Notes: generated from the letters alone by a model not told the origin. Positions 15,883 through 25,453 are shown, numbered from the stretch's first letter. The stretch is DNA of 31,827 nucleotides from WVZL01 sp041862375 (GCA_041862375.1 JBGVTE010000009.1:1-31827), one strand, 5' to 3'. Program-made: numbers and translations.

Positions 15883-17646
15883 GTGAAGATCAAAAAGTTA
15901 TGTTCACTGCTTGGAATGCTGGTTGTTATGCTGGCACTTGTTTACGCTTTTGGCTTAAATGCAGAAGAGAGCAAACAGTGTGCATCGTGTCCAAATGTAC
16001 CACTTTCTGATGGATGCACGGTCATTATAGTCGGCAAAGATGCTTCCATTGATGGATCAGTCATGACAACCCATACCTGTGACTGTGGCTTTTGCGATTG
16101 GACGTGGCGGTCTGTCCCTGCTGCAGATCACGAGCCGGGCTCGATGCGGAAGATTTACCATGTTGACCAATTGAAAACTTGGCCCCCAAATGTAGGCTTG
16201 AAATGGGAGAGGTACAAGGACGATTTTTCCGGCTTAGAAATCCCTCAGGTTCCTCACACCTTCGCTTATATCCAGGGCGCTTTCGGCTACATGAATGATC
16301 AGCAGGTCGCCATCGGCGAGTCGACTATTGGCTGCCACAAAAAGATGGAAAATCCTACTCCCTCTGCAAAATTCGATATAACCATGCTGACTTTTATTGC
16401 CATCGAGAGGGCAAGGACAGCGAGGGAGGCGATAAAAATTATGGGAGAACTCGCGGAAGAGCATGGGTACGGATTTACAGATACGGGTGAGATGCTGGCT
16501 GTTGCCGATCCAAACGAGGTCTGGATTTTTGAAATAATGTCTGTAGGGCCCCTGTGGACTCCTAAGAGTGGAAAGCCTGGTGCTGTCTGGTGTGCACAGA
16601 GAATTCCCGACGACCACGTTAGCGTCTGCCCCAATGAATCCAGGATTGGAGAGGTTGACCTTAACAATCCGGATTTCTTCATGGCATCTCCCAATATCGT
16701 CTCCTTTGCAGTAGAGCAGGGTTACTATGATCCTGAAAGCGGAGAAGCATTTAATTGGAAGAAAGCCTATTCACCAAGTGAATATAGTGCAGCAAGCAGC
16801 AAGGGATCGAGAGCACGCCTGTGGCGATTCTTCGACCTTGTGGCGCCATCAAAAGAATTCAGTCCTGAAACTCCGAACATGGAATTTCCCGTATCAGTAA
16901 AGCCTGATAAGAAGCTCTCGGTTTATGATGTTATGATGATGACACGAGACAAATTCGAAGGAACTCCATTCTATCCAGCTCGAGGTCTTCAAGGTGGACC
17001 TTTTGAAAATCCGAACCGCATACCTTACGGTTTTGAGCTGGACGGAAAAAAATACAACACCGGGCGTATGATCAGTGTCAATAGAGCAGAATATGTCACT
17101 GTCACTCAATGCAGGGGATGGCTTCCCGATCTTATCGGAGGGCTCGTGTGGCTTGCCTGGGGTGCGCAGGACACTTCCTGTTTCATGCCGCTCTATATCG
17201 GGATCAAGGGAATTCCAAGATCTTTTGAAGTCGGAGACCACTGGGAATTCAGCAGGGATTCTGCCAGATGGGCGTTTGATTATGTAGATTTTCACACCCA
17301 AGTACTTTATTCTTACGCGATCAAGGATGTCAGAAAAGCTCAAGAAAAATGGGAGAAATCAGCCGTAGAAAGAACTCCAATTATTGATAAATTTGCTGTA
17401 GAACTCTATGGGAAGGACCCTGCTCAGGCCAGCCAGTTTTTGACCGACTACTGTATAGGAAATGCAAACAGAGTCATCGATGCCTGGTGGGAGTTAGGCA
17501 ATGAGCTGCTTGTTAAATACAATCATCTATGGATTTATGATATCAAGGCGAGAAAGAGAATCCCGTTGAAGCTTCCTGACTGGTGGCTCAAGGAACTCGT
17601 AAAATATAACCAGTTAGTCCCAGAGGAAAAGGAGAAAAAAGAGTAG
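15883..17646 (+). CDS. Secreted C69-family dipeptidase
   Basis: This 587-residue exported protein has a signal peptide (about 1-27). The C69 landmark DGCTVIIVGKDASIDGSVMTTHT starts near 43, in which Cys45 corresponds to the N-terminal nucleophile revealed by maturation in this Ntn-hydrolase family. The body contains DPNEVWIFEIM (about 206-216) and SVNRAEYVTVTQCRGWLPD (about 398-416), both typical. It would hydrolyse dipeptides outside the cytoplasm, fitting a peptide-fermenting lifestyle. GTG at 15883 is preceded by a perfect AGGAGG six bases upstream. Two Cys-rich patches, CASC (33-36) and CDCGFC (66-71), flank the catalytic Cys and are unusual for an exported enzyme. Confidence 0.88.
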   Translation: MKIKKLCSLLGMLVVMLALVYAFGLNAEESKQCASCPNVPLSDGCTVIIVGKDASIDGSVMTTHTCDCGFCDWTWRSVPAADHEPGSMRKIYHVDQLKTWPPNVGLKWERYKDDFSGLEIPQVPHTFAYIQGAFGYMNDQQVAIGESTIGCHKKMENPTPSAKFDITMLTFIAIERARTAREAIKIMGELAEEHGYGFTDTGEMLAVADPNEVWIFEIMSVGPLWTPKSGKPGAVWCAQRIPDDHVSVCPNESRIGEVDLNNPDFFMASPNIVSFAVEQGYYDPESGEAFNWKKAYSPSEYSAASSKGSRARLWRFFDLVAPSKEFSPETPNMEFPVSVKPDKKLSVYDVMMMTRDKFEGTPFYPARGLQGGPFENPNRIPYGFELDGKKYNTGRMISVNRAEYVTVTQCRGWLPDLIGGLVWLAWGAQDTSCFMPLYIGIKGIPRSFEVGDHWEFSRDSARWAFDYVDFHTQVLYSYAIKDVRKAQEKWEKSAVERTPIIDKFAVELYGKDPAQASQFLTDYCIGNANRVIDAWWELGNELLVKYNHLWIYDIKARKRIPLKLPDWWLKELVKYNQLVPEEKEKKE

Positions 17647-17666
17647 ATCATACAGACACCTGCCTG

Positions 17667-17690
17667 AAAAATTCCTGTTTCGAATTTTTT
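17667..17690. terminator. Bidirectional terminator between convergent genes
   Basis: AAAAATTC (17667-17674) pairs with GAATTTTT (17682-17689) around a seven-base loop. The right arm supplies T residues for the + strand and the left arm supplies them for the - strand. It lies between the dipeptidase stop and the end of the activase gene. The stem is AT-rich, so strength is uncertain. Confidence 0.5.
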
Positions 17691-17737
17691 AGTTTGTGCG
17701 ATTTAACTGTGGAAGCTTATGGATTGTTGTTTTCAGA

Positions 17738-20700
17738 TTAATGTAGGGAATGGAAGGATGTTGAAGTTTTGTAGAGCTTCGCTTTATGAATAAGAACCTC
17801 AAGATTTGTTTTGAACCCTTTATCATAAATCCCGTCAAGAGGAATAGTCAATACAGGGATCCCTGATTCTGTATGGAGTTTTTCCAGATAACACTGCAGG
17901 GCACTTCCAGCCATACAGTGTGCGGGTATCAGATTGAGGATGCCGTGAATAATCCCGGAATGACAGAATAACGAGGCAGTTCCAATGCCTTCAACAGCTT
18001 CACTGGAAGCCTTGGGATTCATGAACTTTGCTGCTTCATCCATGACCTGCCTTGCATGAGGCTCAGGAAGCAATAAATAAGGAGATATATATTTTATATT
18101 GTAATGCTCAATGGACTGCTGGATAGTTCTGATAAACTTCAGAAGCATTTTTCCTTTACTTCTTGCAGCATTCTCCATGGCATAATTGAGGAAAGAAGAT
18201 GACATCGGGAGGACAGCCACTGCTCCTAATTCTTCAAGTTGTTTTATGGAGTAATGATTGCTGGGTTCATGTATCCTGACATAGCCTTCGCCCACGATGC
18301 CAATGTTCACTTTATACTGAGATTTATTGATCGGAACCTTCATTACTTTTTCGAAGAGATCCAGCGCTCCGCGCTTAATGTTTCCGTTAACGATGATTTT
18401 ACAGAACTCTTTGAGACCTGCTTGATAGGCTCTGTCCAGAGAACCTTTCTGGATCTCATAAGGCCTTCTGGAAAGAACAAGCTGCCTTATCGCTTCATTA
18501 ACCACAATGCTCTTCCAGAATCTGTAGAAGAATTTTGCAACGGTCAGCTTGGTAAGTCTCTGTTCTCCGTTGATCGATTCCAGTTGACTTACGTATCCAG
18601 CATTTTTACCAGGATTCGGTGTGATGATGGGGACATCCTCGAATCCCAATTTCTGGAAAACCACTTTCTGTAAAAGAGAATATACTTTTTGTCTGCATGC
18701 TCCATCTGCTTGATGATTAAAGAAAGCTATGTTCTGGGGATCCATATCTAGATTTATCAGAAAGTTCAGATAATCGCCTGCAGTCATTCTTGCTGGGAGA
18801 CAGGTTTTTTCTGGAATGTAACGGTTAGCCAGGGAAAGGGATTTTGAGGTTGAGATTTCTAAAGCTCGGGCTTCGACTCCCAGTAATTTAAGAGTCTCAA
18901 TAAAAACTGGGACATCATCGTCCATTCTGGGGATATAAAGTATCCTTCTTTTACGGGGGGTGTGGATAATAAGTGGAGTTTTTTTATACACTCTTTCTGA
19001 GCCCTTCCATTCTTTAATGTTATCCATCAATGCTTCTATCCGCGTCTGGATATGGGCAGGAGCAGTGGTCTTTCCCACTTCAATTCCTAGAAAGGTTTTC
19101 CCTCCGAGAGTTTCTCTGTAAAACTCTTCTAGGAAAGAATCCGGTCCGCAGGAGAAAACTGAGAAAAATATGCTGTTGAGCTTCGGGTTTGTCCTTATTA
19201 TTTCCGCAGCCCGCATGACCTTGTGATAATATCTCCAGTTGGCAAGATTCTGTACATCACTGATATCGACATCATCCAGAGGTATATAATCCAGGGGAAT
19301 AGGAAATCCTCCGGCCTTGTGTATAAGCTTTGGCAGGTCCACATGGATTCCTGGATCTCCCAAAGTGTATGATCTCCCTACAACAACAATGGGAAATTCA
19401 TATTTATACAGATTGGAAAAGATCTCCTTGCCGCGCTCTCTGATTTTCTTTTCGAATCGGGATAAGGCTTTAAGACCCATTCGCAGTGCAGCTTTCGCTT
19501 CTTTTTTAGTTTTTCCCAGTTTTTTTGCCGCTTTTATCATCTCTTCTTCAAGATTAAATCTTTCCGTATGCATATGGATAGCTGGCCTTATTATATGTTC
19601 AGCCCTGCGAGAGAGAACCGCTGATGTGCTGGTTGCGGCAAACGGCATGTTCTGGGATAAAGTGCAAAGATAGCTTTTTCTTTCCTTCCATCTGGTCTGA
19701 GGGCCTTCAATTAAGCTTGGGAAAAATATGTAGACAACACCCTTTTCGATTAAATTTCTTAAGTGGCCGTATGTTATATCTGCGGGCAGACATGTTTCAG
19801 CAACAACATTGTCAAGACTTTTAGCAATAAGTTTTTTATTAGTCTTTCCTGATATGACAACCTCGAAACCGAGTTCTTCAAAGAATGCCTTCCACAGAGG
19901 AAAAAATTCATAATATTGAACGAATAGGCGTGGGATACCGATTCTTGGTTTCGATTCACCAGATTTTTTCCCTGATTCCCCATAATCGGCTCCAAGTAGT
20001 TTTTCTCTTTCTTTGAAAAGATCAGGGACGGTTATTTCTGACTGAGGCTTCTGCTCGGTTGTATGGGAATATTTTTCACATCTGTCGCCTCCGTAAAGAG
20101 ATACACCATCATTTATGGTGACCCTGGAAATATTGCAGACATTTGTGCATCCCTCGCATTGAAAAGAATCAAGGATAAAATCCCTTTTTTTAATTTTTTC
20201 AAGACCTACGAAGTTTGTTTTACTGGAATGATTCTTTTTTGCATAGATGGCTGCTCCGATCGCTCCCATAACCTCATTATGCTCAGGAACGATAATGTTT
20301 GCTTTTGTGAAATATTGGAGAGCCGCTACAACCGCATCATTGAGTGCAACCCCTCCCTGGAAAAAGATTGTTTTTCCGGTTCTGTCACTTATTTTAAACT
20401 GGTTGAGGTAATTTTCAGCCACTGCGTAAGCCACACTGGCAAGGAGATCTTCAGTAGATTTATAGCATTGCCGTGCGACAAGCTCTTCTTCAATAAAAAC
20501 GGTACATTTTTTATTTCCAAAAGAAGCAGGAGATTTTGCTTTCAAAGCAAGTGATGCAAAGTCCTGAATCCTCACTCCCAGCTGTTTTGTCTGCTCTTCG
20601 ATGAATGATCCTGTCCCGGCAGCACATGACTTGTTCATATCAAATTGTTCTATTCCCTTAATGTACTTTGAATCCTGTCCGCCTATCTCGATAATTTCAT

Positions 20701-22003
20701 CAGCGGAAATCCCTATTCTTTCAGCAACCGTTTGAGAGCCTGTCATTTGAGCAGTAATTTCATTGACATCCGTGACTCCTCCGAGGTAATTTGCTATCAG
20801 CTTTCTCCCTGAGCCTGTGACCGCTACATCCAGTACTTTGATTCTGTCGCCCAGCTCAGTTTGGACTTCTTTTAAAGCCCGGGACACTGCACCGAGGGGA
20901 TTACTCTGAGTGGGAAGATATTTTTTTGCTAAAAGTTTCCATTCCCTTTCATGCGCATTTTTACCAAAGTAAAGAATAGCCACACTGGTACTTACTGAAC
21001 CCACATCTACACCCAAATATACCGGTATTTTTTCGCCAGAAAAAGGAATCCCGTCAACAGGGCGCCTTCTTATAGAAATTCTATGGTTCAATTTCAGGGG
21101 AGGCAGTTCAACATCCTTGATCGGGGAAAGATCATATATTTCTCGCCTGCTTTTATTTACATTCTCTAACAGCGAGACTGTCTGTCCGCGACACCCATCC
21201 TTGAATATCTCATTACTTGCCAGCATTGCTGCCCCTATTGCAGACATTGATCTGTGATATTTGGGTGTGAAAAGCTTTGTATGATTTCCAGATGAGTTTA
21301 GAATATCCTCAAGAGCTCTCACTGTTCCTGAATTTTCAGCCACCCCCCCTTGAAATGAAACAGGACCTTCCAGTTTTTTCCCTCTTCCTAGTGTTCCCAG
21401 CAAATACCGGATCAGGGAGTAATGAAGCCCTGCTGCAATATCTTCTTTTCGTGCCCCCTTCTGCTGCTTGTCAATCATATCAGAGCCTGCAAAAACCGCA
21501 CATGTTCCAGAAATGTTTTCAGGATTTTTTGACTTCACGGCAAGCTTGCCGAACTCATCCAAGGAATAGCCAAATCTTGAAGCGGACTGGCTAAGAAATG
21601 AGCCTGTTCCTGCAGAACAATGGGGGGGAATTATAATATCATCGAGTACAGGATTCCCTTCATGGTCTTCTTTTATAAGAATAAGATTAGATGAGGAAGC
21701 GCCCACATTGAGGACTGTTCTCAAATGAGGGAAAATCCTCATATTTGCTTCTGCTGAAGCGAGATGAGGATTTACATAATAGGCTTGAAGCAATTTTGCC
21801 AGAATCTCACTTGATTCTCCTGTAATTGCTAGAGTGAAAACCTCTCGATCTTCTAATAATTTCTCTATGAGATCAAGGGCCCTTACAACTGGCTGTCTTT
21901 CGTGATCTAAAATCTCAAGCTCTTCTACTTTCCCGGTGGAAGGTTCATAGGCTGCCGCTTTTATTGTGAGAGATCCGATATCTAAACCCAATATCTTTGG
22001 CAT
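17738..22003 (-). CDS. Giant 2-hydroxyacyl-CoA dehydratase activase-like protein
   Basis: This 1421-residue protein contains two tandem ASKHA ATPase domains of the BadF/BadG/HgdC family. Domain one (1-280) opens ILGLDIGSLTIKAA; domain two (about 325-590) opens VYLGVDVGSVSTSVAI. Both keep the CxAGTGSF loop (C129, C460) and the second Cys (C168, C500) that in HgdC-type activators hold the shared [4Fe-4S] cluster. A CEGCTNVC motif (616-623) plus C642 follows. A DUF2229-like domain (about 670-890, IGIPRLFVQYYEFFPLWKAFF) and a long dehydratase-like C-terminal region complete it. Activators of known function inject an electron into 2-hydroxyacyl-CoA dehydratases. These fused giants are widespread in anaerobes but their substrate is not established. 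No dehydratase subunit genes lie nearby. Confidence 0.88.
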   Translation of the reverse strand: MPKILGLDIGSLTIKAAAYEPSTGKVEELEILDHERQPVVRALDLIEKLLEDREVFTLAITGESSEILAKLLQAYYVNPHLASAEANMRIFPHLRTVLNVGASSSNLILIKEDHEGNPVLDDIIIPPHCSAGTGSFLSQSASRFGYSLDEFGKLAVKSKNPENISGTCAVFAGSDMIDKQQKGARKEDIAAGLHYSLIRYLLGTLGRGKKLEGPVSFQGGVAENSGTVRALEDILNSSGNHTKLFTPKYHRSMSAIGAAMLASNEIFKDGCRGQTVSLLENVNKSRREIYDLSPIKDVELPPLKLNHRISIRRRPVDGIPFSGEKIPVYLGVDVGSVSTSVAILYFGKNAHEREWKLLAKKYLPTQSNPLGAVSRALKEVQTELGDRIKVLDVAVTGSGRKLIANYLGGVTDVNEITAQMTGSQTVAERIGISADEIIEIGGQDSKYIKGIEQFDMNKSCAAGTGSFIEEQTKQLGVRIQDFASLALKAKSPASFGNKKCTVFIEEELVARQCYKSTEDLLASVAYAVAENYLNQFKISDRTGKTIFFQGGVALNDAVVAALQYFTKANIIVPEHNEVMGAIGAAIYAKKNHSSKTNFVGLEKIKKRDFILDSFQCEGCTNVCNISRVTINDGVSLYGGDRCEKYSHTTEQKPQSEITVPDLFKEREKLLGADYGESGKKSGESKPRIGIPRLFVQYYEFFPLWKAFFEELGFEVVISGKTNKKLIAKSLDNVVAETCLPADITYGHLRNLIEKGVVYIFFPSLIEGPQTRWKERKSYLCTLSQNMPFAATSTSAVLSRRAEHIIRPAIHMHTERFNLEEEMIKAAKKLGKTKKEAKAALRMGLKALSRFEKKIRERGKEIFSNLYKYEFPIVVVGRSYTLGDPGIHVDLPKLIHKAGGFPIPLDYIPLDDVDISDVQNLANWRYYHKVMRAAEIIRTNPKLNSIFFSVFSCGPDSFLEEFYRETLGGKTFLGIEVGKTTAPAHIQTRIEALMDNIKEWKGSERVYKKTPLIIHTPRKRRILYIPRMDDDVPVFIETLKLLGVEARALEISTSKSLSLANRYIPEKTCLPARMTAGDYLNFLINLDMDPQNIAFFNHQADGACRQKVYSLLQKVVFQKLGFEDVPIITPNPGKNAGYVSQLESINGEQRLTKLTVAKFFYRFWKSIVVNEAIRQLVLSRRPYEIQKGSLDRAYQAGLKEFCKIIVNGNIKRGALDLFEKVMKVPINKSQYKVNIGIVGEGYVRIHEPSNHYSIKQLEELGAVAVLPMSSSFLNYAMENAARSKGKMLLKFIRTIQQSIEHYNIKYISPYLLLPEPHARQVMDEAAKFMNPKASSEAVEGIGTASLFCHSGIIHGILNLIPAHCMAGSALQCYLEKLHTESGIPVLTIPLDGIYDKGFKTNLEVLIHKAKLYKTSTSFHSLH

Positions 22004-22113
22004 TGGTAAAGCCCTTTTACTATTTTTATTCTACGCTTTAATGGGAAGAATTCAAACGGGATTTGTACAGAACTTGTCAATTTCTTTCATTTATATATAT
22101 ACGCATCGAATGG

Positions 22114-22137
22114 ATTGATTTTTTTTTATAGATCAAT
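22114..22137. promoter_or_regulatory. AT-rich inverted repeat upstream of the fatty acid kinase-like gene
   Basis: ATTGAT (22114-22119) and ATCAAT (22132-22137) form an inverted repeat around a T-rich 12-base centre, about 85 bases before the start at 22221. It lies between divergent genes. It could be an operator, but in such AT-rich DNA chance is a real explanation. Confidence 0.25.
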
Positions 22138-22220
22138 ATAAATAAAGTAAGAGTTGTAAATTAAATATGCTTCAATCAGGGAAATATTAAACTCTTTTTC
22201 TACTCTTTTATACAGCTCAG

Positions 22221-24539
22221 ATGAGATTAACAAGAATTATCGTTGACCAAACATCAGATTTAGAAGAAGATTTCGCAAAAAAGCTTAAAATAACTGTCAT
22301 TCCTTTCAACATCATCAACAAGAATGAGAAATTAATAAGAATCATTCCCAGCCATAAAGAAGATGTAGAAGAAGGCATCTTTTATAGTAAAGAATCATTC
22401 TTCAGATACATGGAGAAAGTAAAGAAAAAAGATGATATTCCCACCACCGGAGCGATTTCTATAGAAAGATGTAAGAAATTAGTTAGAGAGGCTTCAAAAG
22501 GAAAAAAGGATGTTGTTTGTATCCTTATTCCTAAAGAATTAAGTAAAGTCTATGAAAATGTGGAAAGAGCGGCAGAATTAGTCAGCGCTGAGGTCGGCAA
22601 TAACATAAAAATAATTGATTCCAGACAGGCATTTAGTGCGCAGTATTTTCCTGTCAAGGAAGCAGCTGAGTTAGCAGAAGAGGGAAAGGATGCTGAGACA
22701 ATTGCAGAACATGTGAGAGAAATCAGGAAAAAAATACACTTACTTGCAGCCGTTTGCAGTTTTCGCTACCTAAGGAAATGTGGGAGAGTTAGGAAGCTTA
22801 AAAAGATTGGGTCTTATATTGCTGACTTTTTAAAATTCGCTTCTATTATTACTCTGAAAGATGGCATTCCGGAACCGCTGGTTACAATGCCCCGTGCGAA
22901 AGTTGAAGATAAAATTATTGTTGAAATGGAGAAAGTTAGTGGCTGGGACGAGGAAATTTCAGTGAGAATAAACTATGCTGGTGAAAACACGAGAAAAAGA
23001 GCAATCAAGCTTGAAGGACTCATAAGAAAGAGATTTGAGGGACGTTTGAGAGATGTTACATCTTCTCAGACAGGGCCGCTCGTAGGAAGTCATACAGGAC
23101 CGTACACACTATCTGTAGCTGTGAGAAAATATGGTTATGAAGAAATAAGCAGTTTTGTATTAGCAAAAATGTTTGAAAGGGTAACGGAGAAACTGAGAAA
23201 AAATGAGAGTACCTTGAATAGATTGAATATTTACCCTGCCATCGATGCTGACACAGGAAAAAATTTATCGTTTACCCTAGGAGATGTCGCTAAGAATCTT
23301 GATTTGTCTTCCCTGAAACAAACAGTCAAGCATATTGCCGCTCGAGCCTGTGAAAATGGCACTGGTTTTTCTGGAACAGGCATGGCCGCTTATCTCTCAG
23401 GCTTCGCCTCTTATCTTTTGGAGAATAATACAGGAAAGCTCAATCATGAAAAATTTGTGAGAGCAATGGAGGAAGGAACAAAATCTGCATATTTGTCTTT
23501 CAGAGATCCAAAGGAAGGGACAATGCTGAGTACCATGAGGATTTCAGCGCGTAAAGCACGGGAGTGTTTAGAAAAGGAGAAAGATATCGCTGAAATTTTA
23601 AAAATAGCATACATAGCTGCTGTTAAAGAATTAATTAGCCCGGAGATTCAGGAAGTTCCCATTTTGAAGAGAAAAGGGATTGTGGATGCTGGTGGCCTCG
23701 GTTTTATTTATACATTAGAGGGCTGGCTTTCTGCTTTAGGAAAAGAGAGAGAAATTGAAGATTTTATTGAAGAATTTAGGGAAAAGATAAGAGTCCAGAA
23801 ATTTACTCTAAGTTACAAGATTGATGAAGCGAAACACCCCGGCTTTTGTTTGAAAATTAAAGTTGAAAGGATAGAAGAGAAAGAGATGCAAGACCTGGCC
23901 AAAGAATTAGAATTGTTGCCAAATCCAATAGAAAGTCCTTTATCTACTATAGGCAATATTATCCATATGCATATTTATGATGAGGAGCTTAAGAGGAAAG
24001 TTTTGGAAATTTGCAATAAGTATGGTAGTACGCAGCTTATCAAAACGAGTCCCTTGTCTCTGAGTGAGTTTGGATTAATAAAAAATAAAATATTGACATT
24101 AATAGGGAAGATTCAAGTAATTCCTAAATTAGTTGTCTGGGCTCTATACTGGTTCGGTTTTCGCATTATTCTGCCTTTTAGAGAAATAAGCTTGTGGAAA
24201 AGGTCACGTGATTTAATGCTTATTACCAGAGGTTTGGAAGATGTCGCAGCGAGCAAGAAAAAGGCTGTTTTTATTTTTGACAGGAAAGGAAAGATAAAAT
24301 ATTTCAATGAGGCTGCGAGAGAGTACGTACGGGATCTTAAGATTGAAGAAATAAAGATGCGGGATAATATAATTCTTTACTTGCATCCTGGATTTTTAAG
24401 AGAAGTTGAAGGGAGGCTCTTTTCTTTAGGGAAAGAAAAGCCTTTCATATTTAAGAGCAGACGTTATTTATTTGAACTGAAACAACTGTATAATCAGAAT
24501 GAACATGTCGGGGCAAAATTAGAAATCGGAAGAAAGTAA
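22221..24539 (+). CDS. FakB-FakA fusion: DegV + DhaL kinase + middle domain + PAS-like tail
   Basis: This 772-residue protein fuses parts that are separate in known fatty acid kinases. Residues 1-300 are a DegV/FakB fatty-acid-binding module (DIPTTGAI at 72-79; RYLRKCGRV; GSHTGPY at 289-295). Residues about 305-510 are a DhaL/DAK2 ATP-binding domain with IYPAIDADTGKNL, keeping Asp342 and Asp344 for Mg-ATP, EGTMLSTMR and GIVDAGGLGF. Residues about 535-615 match the FakA middle domain, with the conserved Cys at 543. The FakA C-terminal domain is absent. Instead there is a hydrophobic helix (about 627-652) and a PAS-like domain (about 676-760, AVFIFDRKGKIKYFNEAAR). Predicted reaction: ATP plus bound fatty acid gives acyl-phosphate. 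plsY follows. No ribosome site is evident. Confidence 0.82.
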   Translation: MRLTRIIVDQTSDLEEDFAKKLKITVIPFNIINKNEKLIRIIPSHKEDVEEGIFYSKESFFRYMEKVKKKDDIPTTGAISIERCKKLVREASKGKKDVVCILIPKELSKVYENVERAAELVSAEVGNNIKIIDSRQAFSAQYFPVKEAAELAEEGKDAETIAEHVREIRKKIHLLAAVCSFRYLRKCGRVRKLKKIGSYIADFLKFASIITLKDGIPEPLVTMPRAKVEDKIIVEMEKVSGWDEEISVRINYAGENTRKRAIKLEGLIRKRFEGRLRDVTSSQTGPLVGSHTGPYTLSVAVRKYGYEEISSFVLAKMFERVTEKLRKNESTLNRLNIYPAIDADTGKNLSFTLGDVAKNLDLSSLKQTVKHIAARACENGTGFSGTGMAAYLSGFASYLLENNTGKLNHEKFVRAMEEGTKSAYLSFRDPKEGTMLSTMRISARKARECLEKEKDIAEILKIAYIAAVKELISPEIQEVPILKRKGIVDAGGLGFIYTLEGWLSALGKEREIEDFIEEFREKIRVQKFTLSYKIDEAKHPGFCLKIKVERIEEKEMQDLAKELELLPNPIESPLSTIGNIIHMHIYDEELKRKVLEICNKYGSTQLIKTSPLSLSEFGLIKNKILTLIGKIQVIPKLVVWALYWFGFRIILPFREISLWKRSRDLMLITRGLEDVAASKKKAVFIFDRKGKIKYFNEAAREYVRDLKIEEIKMRDNIILYLHPGFLREVEGRLFSLGKEKPFIFKSRRYLFELKQLYNQNEHVGAKLEIGRK

Positions 24540-24604
24540 ATCTTTTTCTGAATTTGCCTCAGAGAAGTTTGTAAAGCGCGAATTTATTAATATTTTTACT
24601 TTAT

Positions 24605-24610
24605 TATAAT
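24605..24610 (+). promoter_or_regulatory. Possible -10 box just before plsY
   Basis: TATAAT at 24605-24610 matches the sigma-70 -10 consensus and ends 11 bases before the plsY ATG at 24622. No good -35 box is visible. If used, the transcript would be nearly leaderless, which would agree with the lack of a Shine-Dalgarno for plsY. In AT-rich DNA a chance match is possible. Confidence 0.3.
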
Positions 24611-24621
24611 AATTTAGAAAC

Positions 24622-25236
24622 ATGAATTTCTTGGTTATTCCTATCGGCTATGTAATAGGTTCTATATCACCTGCTTATGTTTTAGGAAAACTTTTAAGAG
24701 GGATTGATATCCGACAACATGGCGATGGAAATGCAGGAGGAATGAATGTCTATTATGTTTTAGGTCTTAAGCCAGCAGTGGTAACAGCCATATTTGATTT
24801 ATCCAAAGGATTAATCTTAATGTATATCGCCTCTCTTTTAGAGGCAGACCCAATCTTTATTTATCTTGGAGGCCTGGCGGCTATATTAGGACATGTGTTC
24901 CCTTTTTACTTAAAATTCAAAGGAGGTAAAGGGATAGGAACATCTATGGGAATTTTGTTTTACTATCTATACATTATGATGAAAAATCAATGGCTTCCTT
25001 TCTACTGGCTGATAATTTATATCATTGGAATAATAATTTTGTTTTACATAATAAGAAAGAAAGAAATAGTCGGGGCAATAGCTCTGCCATTATTATTAGC
25101 CCTCATTTTCTTATGTTCTCCATTAAATCTGATAACCATATTTGCAGGACTGATCGTAATATACATATTTTTCATAAACTTCCTTATCAATATTTATAAA
25201 AAGAAGCCATTAGAACAGGAACAAGGTATTTCTTAA
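24622..25236 (+). CDS. plsY: PlsY-type acyl-phosphate:glycerol-3-phosphate acyltransferase
   Basis: This 204-residue polytopic membrane protein of the PlsY (DUF205) family shows GSISPAYVLGKLLRGIDIRQ near 13-32. The Gly-rich motif is GDGNAGGMN (34-42) and the third motif is GHVFPFYLKFKGGKGIGTSMG near 90-110. PlsY acylates sn-glycerol 3-phosphate with acyl-phosphate, giving lysophosphatidate at the membrane. Here motif one reads GDGNAGGMN instead of the usual GSGNIGATN, so this is a divergent member. The gene follows the fused fatty acid kinase by 82 bases on the same strand. That kinase would make the acyl-phosphate this enzyme uses, which strongly supports a joint pathway. No Shine-Dalgarno is visible before ATG 24622. 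Confidence 0.85.
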   Translation: MNFLVIPIGYVIGSISPAYVLGKLLRGIDIRQHGDGNAGGMNVYYVLGLKPAVVTAIFDLSKGLILMYIASLLEADPIFIYLGGLAAILGHVFPFYLKFKGGKGIGTSMGILFYYLYIMMKNQWLPFYWLIIYIIGIIILFYIIRKKEIVGAIALPLLLALIFLCSPLNLITIFAGLIVIYIFFINFLINIYKKKPLEQEQGIS

Positions 25237-25453
25237 AACTCGAATTCTATTCCCGATACAGGAAGAATTCCCTACTGCAAGACTCTGGCGGGCTTTTTTT
25301 GATGGTATTCCAGTAGTAGGCGGCCACGTTTTTCCGGTTAAAGACATTCCAGATACTGAAGTAAATGATCAGGTTGGACTGGCTGAAGTAAAAACGCCTG
25401 TCAAAGCGGAGCGCCCACCTCCACCTCAGAATGTCCACAGGAACTCCTGACAA
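25233..25453 (-). pseudogene. Decayed C-terminal end of a TonB-dependent receptor
   Basis: On the minus strand the segment read from 25453 gives FDRRFYFSQSNLIIYFSIWN, then VFNRKNVAAYYWN. This is the conserved last-strand region of TonB-dependent outer-membrane receptors ('NxFNRKNVxxYxWN'). The frame then runs to a false end at 25247. One frame over, the sequence ends GILPVSGIEFEF and a stop at 25233-25235, the standard receptor C-terminus with terminal Phe, preceded by an in-frame TAG at 25272-25274. A frameshift plus a nonsense codon therefore separate two recognisable pieces. No N-terminal barrel, plug or TonB box is found upstream (above 25460), so only the tail survives. Its stop overlaps the plsY stop tail to tail. 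Confidence 0.65.
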
